Shown here piece by piece: positions 1-7,343 of a stretch of 64,000 nucleotides of DNA. Source of the DNA: Allostella sp. ATCC 35155 (GTDB lineage Bacteria > Pseudomonadota > Alphaproteobacteria > ATCC43930 > Allostellaceae); the NCBI GenBank assembly GCA_006738865.1, contig AP019701.1, positions 2,166,001 to 2,230,000 on the forward strand. Reading direction: 5' to 3'. Under the pieces are notes generated by a model. It saw only the letters and a list, made by a program, of their open reading frames with translations. It was not told the DNA's origin and did not search any database. The translations under genes were made by a program, and so were the position numbers. Every line of letters begins with the position of its first letter. Within the stretch, counting starts at the first letter, position 1.

Positions 1-847
1 GACGATCGGATCGCTCTATCGCCTCGAGATCGTGCTGCCGGAGGAAGACTGGTTCACGGTGACCGACCGTGGCCAGTTCGAGGCCCTCATCGTCAACCTG
101 CTGATCAATGCCCGCGACGCGATGCCCGACGGCGGTCCGATCCGCATCCTGGTCGAAAACCTGTCGGCCGAGGCGCCGCGCCCGGGTCTGCTGAAGGGCG
201 AGCTTCTCGCGATCTCGGTCTCAGACCGTGGCGTCGGGATGACCGAGGCGGTGCGCGCCCGGGCGTTCGACCCGTTCTTCACGACCAAGCCGGCCGGGCG
301 CGGGTCCGGGCTCGGCCTCAGCATGGTGCACGGGGTCACGATCCAGTCCGGCGGCGAGATCGCGATCGACAGCGAAGTCGGATGCGGCACCACCGTGCGC
401 CTGCACCTGCCCCGGGTTGCGGTCTCGCCGGATGAAGCGGCGATCGACCTGGACGACCGGCGACCGCCGGCCAGCCGGCCGCCGCCGATCACGGCGCTGC
501 TCGTGGAGGACAATGATTCGGTGCGCGAATACACCGCGACGGTCCTGGCGGGGGAGGGGCACGGCGTGCGCGTATTTCCGGACGGTCCCTCGGCGCTGGC
601 GGCCGTGGCGGAAGGTGCCGAGTACGATCTGGCGATCGTCGACTACGCGATGCCGAATATGACGGGTGCCGAACTGGCGGCGGAACTGCGCCGCCTCCGG
701 CCGGGCCGCCCGATCCTCGTCCTGACGGGATATGCCGATGCGGGCGCGCTGCAGCGCCTCGCGCTGGACCATGTCGTCGTCAAGAAGCCCTACAGCCTGA
801 TGGAGCTGCGGGCTGGCATGTCGGCCGCCCTGTCGCGCCGCGCATGA
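1..847 (+). CDS. hybrid sensor histidine kinase/response regulator, 5' truncated by window edge
   Basis: The reading frame is open from base 2, so the N-terminal sensor and the phosphoacceptor histidine region lie outside the window. What remains is the ATPase half of a histidine kinase: an N-box (NLLINARDAMPDGG), a G1 box (DRGVG), an FDPFFTTK F-box and a G2 box (GSGLGLS). After a short linker comes a receiver domain with the acidic pair in LLVEDND, the likely phosphoacceptor Asp in IVDYAMP and the conserved Lys in VVKKPYS. This order is typical of soluble or PAS-containing hybrid kinases that control a phosphorelay. The stop overlaps the next start as ATGA, so the two genes are probably cotranscribed. 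The signal cannot be inferred. Confidence 0.9.
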   Translation, partial: TIGSLYRLEIVLPEEDWFTVTDRGQFEALIVNLLINARDAMPDGGPIRILVENLSAEAPRPGLLKGELLAISVSDRGVGMTEAVRARAFDPFFTTKPAGRGSGLGLSMVHGVTIQSGGEIAIDSEVGCGTTVRLHLPRVAVSPDEAAIDLDDRRPPASRPPPITALLVEDNDSVREYTATVLAGEGHGVRVFPDGPSALAAVAEGAEYDLAIVDYAMPNMTGAELAAELRRLRPGRPILVLTGYADAGALQRLALDHVVVKKPYSLMELRAGMSAALSRRA

Positions 848-1614
848 CCGCCGACCCGCTCTATCGCGATCCCGCGCTGGCCGCCTTCTACGACCTGGAG
901 AACGGCTGGGCCGCCGACTTCGAGTTCTGCACGCAGCTCGCGGCCGCAGCGGGTTCTGTGCTCGACCTCGGATGCGGCACCGGCATGCTGGCCGCCGCGC
1001 TGGCGCCGGGGCGGCGTGTCGTCGGGGTCGATCCGGCAGCAGCGATGCTGGACATCGCGCGCCTCCGCCCGGGCGGGAACGCGGTTCGTTGGGTCGAGGC
1101 CGATGTCCGCAGCCTCGATCTTGGCGAGCGGTTCGACCTCGTCGTGATGACCGGCCATGCCTTCCAGGTCTTCCTCGGTGCCGAGGACCGCGCCGCGGCG
1201 CTGGCGGCGGTCGCGCGGCACCTGGCGCCGGGCGGCCGCTACATCTTCGACAGCCGCAACCCGGACTGTGCCGCCTGGCGTGCCTGGGGGCCGGACGAGA
1301 GCCGGCGGCGGCTCGATGGCTCTCCACTCGGTCCGGTTGCGGCCTGGAACGACGCCCGCTGGGATGCCGCGACCGGCATCGTCACCTATCGCACCGTGTA
1401 CGAGACGGCTGACGGCAGGCGGCTGGAGGCGGATGCGCGGATCGCCTTCCCGCCGCGCGCGGAGATCGCCGCCGCCCTGGCCGATGCCGGCCTCGGCGTC
1501 GAACGTTGGTTGGGCAGCTGGGCCGGCGAACCGTGGCGGGACGGCGATCCGGAGATCATTCCGCTGGGCGGCCTTCTCAATGGCGGCCTACCAGCTTCGG
1601 CAGGAAGGTGCTGA
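844..1614 (+). CDS. class I SAM-dependent methyltransferase
   Basis: A protein of 256 residues with the Rossmann-type SAM-binding motif LDLGCGTGMLAAAL near residue 40, an acidic residue after strand 2 (GVDPAAAM), and a motif II/III region (FDLVVMTGHAFQVF). This is the methyltransferase type 11/25 fold; the substrate is unknown. The ATG overlaps the stop of the hybrid kinase by 4 nt (ATGA), suggesting translational coupling. The 3' end overlaps the end of the convergent TRAP permease gene by 38 bp, so there is no room for a separate terminator between them. Confidence 0.88.
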   Translation: MTADPLYRDPALAAFYDLENGWAADFEFCTQLAAAAGSVLDLGCGTGMLAAALAPGRRVVGVDPAAAMLDIARLRPGGNAVRWVEADVRSLDLGERFDLVVMTGHAFQVFLGAEDRAAALAAVARHLAPGGRYIFDSRNPDCAAWRAWGPDESRRRLDGSPLGPVAAWNDARWDAATGIVTYRTVYETADGRRLEADARIAFPPRAEIAAALADAGLGVERWLGSWAGEPWRDGDPEIIPLGGLLNGGLPASAGRC

Positions 1615-2863
1615 GTTCGGGGACCAGCGTCAGCGCCAGCAGGACCAGGATCTGCAGCCCGAGCATCGGCAGCAGCGCGCGCGAGAGGGCGGCCATCGGC
1701 ACCTTGGCGACGAGCGAGACGATGAAGAGCAGGCCGCCGACCGGCGGCGTGATCAGGCCCATCGTCAGGTTGACGATGACGACAATGGCGAAGTGGGTCG
1801 CATCGATGCCGAGTGCGGCGGCCATCGGCGCCAGGATCGGCACCAGCACCATGACGCCCGGCAGCGGCTCGATGAAGATGCCGAAGACGAGGAGCAGGAT
1901 GTTGACGCCGATCAGGAAGGCGAGGGGCGACAGCTCCAGCCCGCCGATCCAGTTGGCGAGCGCCTGCGGCACCTGGGCATAGGTCAGCACCCAGGCGAAG
2001 GCGGCCGACATCGCCACGATCAGCAGCACCGACGCCGTCAGCAGGGCCGAGCGGGCGAGGATGCCCGGCAGCATCCCCCAGGCGAGGGTGCCGTAGACCC
2101 AGCGCCCGACCGCCAGCGCATAGAACACCGCGACCACGGACGCCTCGGTCGGCGTGAAGGCGCCGGAATGGATGCCGCCCACGATCAGAACGGGCAGGAT
2201 CAGCGCCGGCACCGCCCGCCAGCTGGTGGCGACGATCTCCGCCAGGGTCGGCGGCCCGCCCTCGCCGCGATAGTTGTTCCGCCGGCTGATCCAGGCGTTG
2301 TAGCCGAGCATGGCGCCCGAGATCATGAGCCCCGGCACGACGCCGGCCCAGAACAGCCCCAGCACCGAGACGCGCTCGTCCTGCAGGGCATAGATGATCA
2401 TGATGATGGAGGGCGGAATGATCGGCCCGACGATGGAGGCGCAGGCGGTCAGCGCCGCCGCATAGGCCGGCGGATAGCCCGAGCTGCGCATCATCCGGAT
2501 GAGGATGGCCCCGGGCCCCGCCGCGTCGGCCAGGGCCGAGCCGCTGATGCCGGAGAAGAAGGTGATCGTCAGGATGTTGGTGTGGCCGAGGCCGCCGCGG
2601 CGGTGGCCGACGAACATCGCGGCGAAGCGCAGCAGGACGTGCGCCAGCGCGCCGCCGGTCATCAGTTCGGCCGCCAGCAGGAAGAAGGGGATCGCCATCA
2701 GCGGGAAGCTGTCGATGCCGGTGAACAGCTTCTGCACCAGGCTGATGTAGGGCAGGCCCTGCACGGTCAGTGCCGAGAAGGCGGCGGCGCCGATCGCGAA
2801 GGCGACGGGCACGCCGAGGGCGAGGAACAGCACGAGGCTGCCGAAGAGAGTGGCGGTGATCAC
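1577..2863 (-). CDS. dctM: TRAP transporter large permease (DctM family)
   Basis: A 428-residue, very hydrophobic protein with the features of DctM, the 12-helix ion-coupled subunit of TRAP transporters. It begins MITATLFGSLVLFLALGVPVAFA and carries the family motifs FFLLAAELM, SGSALADAAGPG and GPIIPPSI, with FIEPLPGVMVLVPIL and NLTMGLITPPVGG in the second half. It would move an organic acid, delivered by the periplasmic binding protein, using a sodium gradient. The start is GTG and overlaps the stop of the small-permease gene (GTGA). It is last in a dctP-dctQ-dctM operon. Confidence 0.95.
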   Translation of the reverse strand: MITATLFGSLVLFLALGVPVAFAIGAAAFSALTVQGLPYISLVQKLFTGIDSFPLMAIPFFLLAAELMTGGALAHVLLRFAAMFVGHRRGGLGHTNILTITFFSGISGSALADAAGPGAILIRMMRSSGYPPAYAAALTACASIVGPIIPPSIIMIIYALQDERVSVLGLFWAGVVPGLMISGAMLGYNAWISRRNNYRGEGGPPTLAEIVATSWRAVPALILPVLIVGGIHSGAFTPTEASVVAVFYALAVGRWVYGTLAWGMLPGILARSALLTASVLLIVAMSAAFAWVLTYAQVPQALANWIGGLELSPLAFLIGVNILLLVFGIFIEPLPGVMVLVPILAPMAAALGIDATHFAIVVIVNLTMGLITPPVGGLLFIVSLVAKVPMAALSRALLPMLGLQILVLLALTLVPELSTFLPKLVGRH

Positions 2864-3375
2864 AGGGAGCCTGCCGCGTTCGCGTCGATCTCGGCGCCGG
2901 TCTCGAAGCTGCGGTCGCGCACGAAGCCGCGCAGGACCGCCAGGAGATGCCAGAGGGCGAGCGCGCCGCCGACCGGGATGGCGGCGGCGACATAGCCGAA
3001 CGGCACCTCCAGCACCGGCGTCGTCTGCACCATGGTGCGCATCGCGAAGCGCGATCCGATCCAGACCAGGAAGACGCAGAAGGCGAAGACGATCGCCGCC
3101 ACCAGGAGGCGCAGGGCGCGCGCGGCCGGCGGCGGCAGCGCATCCTGCAGGTTGTCGATGGCGACATGGCCACCGATCCGGATCAGCGGCCCGATGCCGA
3201 GGCAGGTCAGCCAGATCATCAGGTAGCGCGCGACCTCCTCGGCCCAGACGATCGACTCCGACGTCAGGTAGCGCAGGGCGACATTGACGAAGACGACGAC
3301 CGACATGACGGCGAGGGCGAGGATCATCAGCGCCCGGTTGGCGCCGAGGATCCAGCGGTCGAGGGTGGCCAGCAT
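2860..3375 (-). CDS. dctQ: TRAP transporter small permease (DctQ family)
   Basis: About 171 residues from the chosen start, with four predicted membrane helices and the DctQ signature around ESIVWAEEVARYLMIWLTCLG. It pairs with DctM to form the membrane part of the transporter. The frame stays open upstream to about 3501, but that extension overlaps the end of dctP and is not membrane-like, so the ATG at 3375 (MLATLDRW) is preferred. No strong Shine-Dalgarno sequence precedes it. The C-terminal tail after the last helix is short and polar. Confidence 0.92.
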   Translation of the reverse strand: MLATLDRWILGANRALMILALAVMSVVVFVNVALRYLTSESIVWAEEVARYLMIWLTCLGIGPLIRIGGHVAIDNLQDALPPPAARALRLLVAAIVFAFCVFLVWIGSRFAMRTMVQTTPVLEVPFGYVAAAIPVGGALALWHLLAVLRGFVRDRSFETGAEIDANAAGSL

Positions 3376-3436
3376 GAACGTCTCGCGGGAGGAAGGGGCC
3401 GCGGGCCGGCGGCAGATGCCGACCCGCGGCACGCCG

Positions 3437-4417
3437 TCAGGGCTTGTAGTTGCGAATGGCGTCGATCTTCGCCTGGCCGAAGCGCTTGGCGTACTCGGCA
3501 TAGGCGGGCGCCAGCACGGCCTGGAACTTCGCCGTATCGACAGCGGTCACGACCTGCATCCCCTGGCCCTTCAAGGTCTCGACGCCCTTGGTCTCGACGT
3601 CGTCGACGAACTTGCGCATGGCCGCCGCCGCCGCCTTGCCGGCCGCGCGGAAGGCGGCCTTGTCGGCATCCTTCAGCCCGTCGAAGCGATCCTTCGAGAC
3701 GATGACGAGGGCGGGGGAGAAGACATGCCGGGTCAGCGTCAGGTGCTTCTGCACTTCCGACAGCTTGGCGCTGACGATGACCGAGATCGGGTTCTCCTGC
3801 CCGTCGATCGTGCCCTGCTGCAGGCCCTGCACGACCTCCGGCCAGGCCATCGGCGTCGGGTTGGCGCCCAGCGTGCGGAAGGCCAGCATATGGACCTGGT
3901 TCTCCATGGTCCGCAGCTTGAGGCCCTTCAGGTCGTCCGGCGCCTGGACCGTACGGCGCCCGTTCGTCAGGTGGCGGAAGCCCTGCTCGCCCCAGGCGAG
4001 CGCGACCAGCCCCTTGGCCGGGAACTTGGCGAGCAGATCCTGCCCGATCGGGCCGTCGAGCACGGCGCGGGCATGGGCGGTGTCGCGGAAGAGGAAGGGA
4101 ATGTCGGTGACGGCGACGTCCGGGACGAAGTTTCCGACCGGCCCGCTCGAGGTGATCACAAGGTCGAGCGTGCCGAGCTGGACGCTCTCGATCATCTCGC
4201 GCTCGCCGCCGAGCGCGCTGGCCGGGAACTGGTCGACCTTGAAGCGTCCCGGCGCGGCGCGCTCGAGTTCGGCCGCGAAGGCGTTGGCGCCGGCGCCGTA
4301 GTGCGAGCTGTTGGGCAGCGCATAGCCGATCTTGACGGCGGTCTGGGCCGAGGCGGACGCGCCGGACGCCAGCACGCCGGCCAGCGCCGCCAGCCCGAGA
4401 AAGCGGGTGATCTTCAC
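3437..4417 (-). CDS. dctP: TRAP transporter substrate-binding protein (DctP family)
   Basis: A 326-residue periplasmic binding protein with a Sec signal peptide (MKITRFLGLAALAGVLASGASASAQ, cut after ASA). Family features include KIGYALPNSSH at the mature N-terminus, the ligand-binding Arg region LKGLKLRTMEN, and GTIDGQENPISVI. The start is a GTG at 4417: it lies 3 nt after GGGAGGAAAT, an excellent ribosome site, and directly precedes the signal peptide. The frame continues upstream to about 4909 but that extension has no sensible content. First gene of the dctPQM operon; the substrate is probably a C4-dicarboxylate or sugar acid, not provable from sequence. Confidence 0.94.
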   Translation of the reverse strand: MKITRFLGLAALAGVLASGASASAQTAVKIGYALPNSSHYGAGANAFAAELERAAPGRFKVDQFPASALGGEREMIESVQLGTLDLVITSSGPVGNFVPDVAVTDIPFLFRDTAHARAVLDGPIGQDLLAKFPAKGLVALAWGEQGFRHLTNGRRTVQAPDDLKGLKLRTMENQVHMLAFRTLGANPTPMAWPEVVQGLQQGTIDGQENPISVIVSAKLSEVQKHLTLTRHVFSPALVIVSKDRFDGLKDADKAAFRAAGKAAAAAMRKFVDDVETKGVETLKGQGMQVVTAVDTAKFQAVLAPAYAEYAKRFGQAKIDAIRNYKP

Positions 4418-4849
4418 GAAATTTCCTCCCGAGGAGATTGGCCGAGGAGATAGGCGGCGCGCAATCTGAGCGCTCGCGGGGCGGCCGGCAAGGCGCATCG
4501 ACGCCGTGTCCGCATCGCGATCCCGCGCCCTTTCGCGATCCCGCCTTCCGGTGATGGTCTCCGGTGATTGCCGAGCACGGTGTGGCCGCACGCCCGCGGG
4601 CCGGGCCGCGGACTCGACGGCCGTGTCCGGGCCGGCCGGCCGTCGGTGGTCACAGAACCGGAAGTCGCGCATCCACCGCAGAAGAGGAAAAGGGGCCGTC
4701 AACCACACGGCATCGCACGTGCCCCGGCCAACCGCCAGCCCCCGGCGAGTGCGAATCCAACCAATCATAGGTGGCGCAGGGGGAGCCAGGTTCCGCGTAT
4801 AGGTCGGATAGCCCCTCGCGTCGGATGATACCCGGAATGATCGTGGTGT
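4418..4849. other. 432-bp spacer upstream of dctP with short direct repeats
   Basis: No coding frame here looks real. The stretch holds the promoter region of dctP (leftward) and the upstream region of the phosphoribosyltransferase-like gene (rightward). Two pairs of direct repeats are visible: TCGCGATCCCGC at 4515-4526 and 4533-4544 (18-bp period), and TCCGGTGAT at 4547-4555 and 4560-4568. They lie about 100-150 bp upstream of dctP and could bind a regulator, but nothing identifies one. Confidence 0.45.
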
Positions 4850-5500
4850 GTGCGATACATTCTGCCGAGCCTTGCCGACAGGCTCCTGTGGCGGCCCTCC
4901 TTGCGGCACCGGAGCGGGGCGACCTACTTCACGGTTCGGGCCTGGCGAGCCAGTAGCCGGACAACGGACCTCGCGATGCTGAAGGCGGAGAAGAAAGCAA
5001 AGACTCCGAGCGTGATCGCGTTCGCGGCCGCAGACATAGCGGCAGAAATATCAGGACTTCTGGGGGTGCCGGCGGGTTGGACGGTCACATGTGTCGCCCC
5101 GGGACATAGTCGCGAAGACGAGGCATGGAGCACGCTCCTGGCCCGGGCGGTCGCGGCGTGCCTCGCCATACCGTTCGAGCCGCTGTTCAAGCCCCGGCCG
5201 GTGAGCGGCAGCAGCCACCCGCGGCAGAACCTGCACCTCCCGCCCCTGGAATGGGCGGACCGTCCGCGTGGGCCGACGTTGCTGGTGGACGATGTCGCCA
5301 CCAGCGGGTGGCATCTCGCCGAAGGACTCGCGATGCTGCGGGGCGCTGGCATACCCGCCCTAGGGGCAGCCTGGATCGGTGGTACGTCGCAGGAACGGGC
5401 GGAGGAACAGCTGCCCCACCGCCCGGTTACTCACCTTCCGCTCGGCCCCTCCGACCATCTGCCGGATGCGATCCGGAGTGGCTCGGACGTCGGGCAGTAG
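4850..5500 (+). CDS. orphan phosphoribosyltransferase-like protein (ComF-like fold)
   Basis: Up to 216 residues. The diagnostic part is LLVDDVATSGWH (about residues 144-155), a PRPP-binding loop of type I phosphoribosyltransferases, followed by LRGAGIPALGAAWIGG, the usual strand after it. The protein has no zinc-finger cysteines at its N-terminus, so it is not a standard ComF, and no purine or pyrimidine salvage family fits well. The start is uncertain: GTG at 4850 gives the longest product, while an ATG at 4976 (MLKAEKKAK) would still keep the PRTase core. Neither has a good ribosome site. It stands alone between the TRAP operon and an SDR gene. The C-terminal 35 residues look unconserved. 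Its function is unknown. Confidence 0.6.
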   Translation: MRYILPSLADRLLWRPSLRHRSGATYFTVRAWRASSRTTDLAMLKAEKKAKTPSVIAFAAADIAAEISGLLGVPAGWTVTCVAPGHSREDEAWSTLLARAVAACLAIPFEPLFKPRPVSGSSHPRQNLHLPPLEWADRPRGPTLLVDDVATSGWHLAEGLAMLRGAGIPALGAAWIGGTSQERAEEQLPHRPVTHLPLGPSDHLPDAIRSGSDVGQ

Positions 5501-5589
5501 CCGGGCCGGCCCCGTTGCGGACCGGGTCGCCGCCGAGGGATTCCCGCTCGGGGTCGAGCACGGCGATGGCCGTGGCCGACCCGCCGTCC

Positions 5590-6378
5590 TCAGAACGGCC
5601 GGCTGCCGGCGCGGCTGGCCGCCCCGCCATCGACGGCATAGACCACGCCGCTGAGATAGGCCGCGCGCGGCGAGGCGAGGAAGCAGACGAGGTCGGCGAC
5701 CTCCGCGGGCTCCGCGGGCCGTCCTTTCGGCAGGTGCCGGAAATACTCGCGCCAGCGCTCCGGGTCGCCGTGCTCGGCTTCGGCACGCGTGCGCATCAGC
5801 TGGACGATGCGGTCGGTCATGACCGCGCCGGGGTTCACCGCGAGGACGCGCACCCCATAGTCGAGGCTCCAGCTGCCGAGCGCGCGGGTGAAGGCCATCA
5901 GCCCCGCATTGCCGGTGCTGCCGGCAATGTAGCCATAGTCGAAGCGTTCGCCCGCCAGCCCGATGACATTGACGATGACGCCGGCCTGCCGGGCCTTCAT
6001 CCGGGCATGGAAGGCGCGGGTGAGGTTGATGTAGCCGAACACCTTGAGGTCCCAGGCGGCGCGCCAGCGCTCCTCGTCGACCGTGTCGAGGCTGCCGCCC
6101 GGGATGGCGCCGGCATTGTTGACCAGGATGTCGGCATCGCCGCAGAGGTCGGCCAGCCCTTCCGCCGACCCGCGGGCCGCAAGGTCGAGCGGATGGGCCG
6201 CGACCGTCACCTGATGGCGCGAGCGGATCGCGTCGGCGGCTGCCGCCAGCCCGTCGGGGCTGCGGGCGACGAGATGGAGATGGCACCCTTCGGCCGCCAG
6301 CGCCTCGGCGATGGCCCGACCGATCCCCTTGCTTGCGCCGGTCACGACCGCCGTCCGGCCGGTCAGTTGCAGATCCAT
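5590..6378 (-). CDS. SDR-fold protein lacking the canonical catalytic residues
   Basis: A 262-residue Rossmann protein with an intact cofactor site: TGASKGIG at 13-20 and NNAG at 87-90. The catalytic part is abnormal. Where SDR enzymes have YxxxK, residues 153-157 read GSTGN, so both Tyr and Lys are absent, and the upstream catalytic Ser position reads VIG (138-140). The rest of the fold is well kept (VNPGAVMTDR, FLASPRAAYLSG, VDGG), so this is not a decayed gene. The ATG at 6378 follows GGGGAGGAACAG, a strong ribosome site. It is divergent from a FadR-type regulator 69 bp away, which probably controls it. It may bind NAD(P) or a ligand, or use a different chemistry. Confidence 0.85.
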   Translation of the reverse strand: MDLQLTGRTAVVTGASKGIGRAIAEALAAEGCHLHLVARSPDGLAAAADAIRSRHQVTVAAHPLDLAARGSAEGLADLCGDADILVNNAGAIPGGSLDTVDEERWRAAWDLKVFGYINLTRAFHARMKARQAGVIVNVIGLAGERFDYGYIAGSTGNAGLMAFTRALGSWSLDYGVRVLAVNPGAVMTDRIVQLMRTRAEAEHGDPERWREYFRHLPKGRPAEPAEVADLVCFLASPRAAYLSGVVYAVDGGAASRAGSRPF

Positions 6379-6447
6379 TCCTGTTCCTCCCCTTTCGCCG
6401 CGGGCCGTCCGGTGCCTATGATTCGGCCGAGACCCACGACGCATCCC

Positions 6448-7194
6448 ATGGCCGACGCCCGATCATCCCGCGACCCATCGTCCAGCGACCGCACCGACCG
6501 CTCCGAGCAGGATACCACCAGCATCGAGGAGCAGATCGCCCGCGAAATCGAGGAGGACATCATCTTCGGCCGGCTGGAGCCGGGCGCCCGCCTTCGCGAG
6601 GAGCACCTCCACCAGCGGTTCGGCGGCTCGCGCCATTTCGTGCGCCAGGCGCTCGTCCGCCTGGAGCGCGCCGGGATCGTCGTGCGCGAGCGCAACAAGG
6701 GCGCCGCCGTCCGCTCCTTCTCGGCGGGCGAGGTGCTGCAGATCTACGAAGTGCGCGAGATGCTGCAGCGCCAGGCGGCGCTGCGCATCCCGCTGCCGGT
6801 CGCGCCGGAGGCGATCGGCCGCATCGCCGCCATCCATGCCGAGTACGAGCGCTGCGCCGACGCCGGCGACCTCGGCGGGGTGCACGAGGCGAACGACCGG
6901 TTCCACACCGCGCTGTTCGGCCTCTGCGGCAACGAGTACCTGCTGGCCCTGGTCAAGCAGTACATGGACCTGACCTATGCCATCCGCGCCAAGACGCTGG
7001 CCGATCCGGACCAGTTGGAGGTATCGCGCGCCCATCATGCGCTGATGATCGAGTATCTCGGCGGCAATGATCCCTGGGCACTGGCGGAGCTGTGCGTCCA
7101 TCACGTCCGTCCGAGCAAGGACGCGTACCTCCGGCGGATCGCCGGCCGCGAGGGTGGCGCCGGCCGCGTCCGCCGCCTCGGCCGGCGGCGCTGA
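6448..7194 (+). CDS. FadR/GntR-family transcriptional regulator (FCD domain)
   Basis: A 248-residue regulator with a polar N-terminal tail, a winged helix (IEEQIAREIEEDIIFGRL to about residue 90, including RQALVRLERAGIV), and a C-terminal all-helical FCD ligand domain. His residues likely to bind the FCD metal are in NDRFHTALF, RAHHALM and CVHHVRPS. FCD regulators usually sense organic or sugar acids and repress neighbouring catabolic genes. It is divergent from the SDR-like gene and 149 bp upstream of the sugar-acid dehydratase, so both are likely targets. The ATG at 6448 was chosen because the frame upstream of it runs antisense through the SDR gene. Confidence 0.9.
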   Translation: MADARSSRDPSSSDRTDRSEQDTTSIEEQIAREIEEDIIFGRLEPGARLREEHLHQRFGGSRHFVRQALVRLERAGIVVRERNKGAAVRSFSAGEVLQIYEVREMLQRQAALRIPLPVAPEAIGRIAAIHAEYERCADAGDLGGVHEANDRFHTALFGLCGNEYLLALVKQYMDLTYAIRAKTLADPDQLEVSRAHHALMIEYLGGNDPWALAELCVHHVRPSKDAYLRRIAGREGGAGRVRRLGRRR

Positions 7195-7343
7195 CGGCCG
7201 GTGGGCGAGGGCGAATGTCGACAGTGCGTTGCCATCCGGTGCCAATCTTCCGGCTTGGCGCGCCGGATTGTTGACAGGTGGTGCGGCGCTCCGCAGGCTC
7301 CGCAGCCCACTGCCTGGCCCCACTGCCCGAAGAGCCTCCGACC

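Noticed and set aside
1157-3173. Long open frames opposite or out of phase with the methyltransferase and TRAP genes
   Set aside because: They are low-complexity Arg/Ala/Asp-rich translations, typical shadows in high-G+C DNA, and the true frames carry recognisable DctM, DctQ and SAM motifs.
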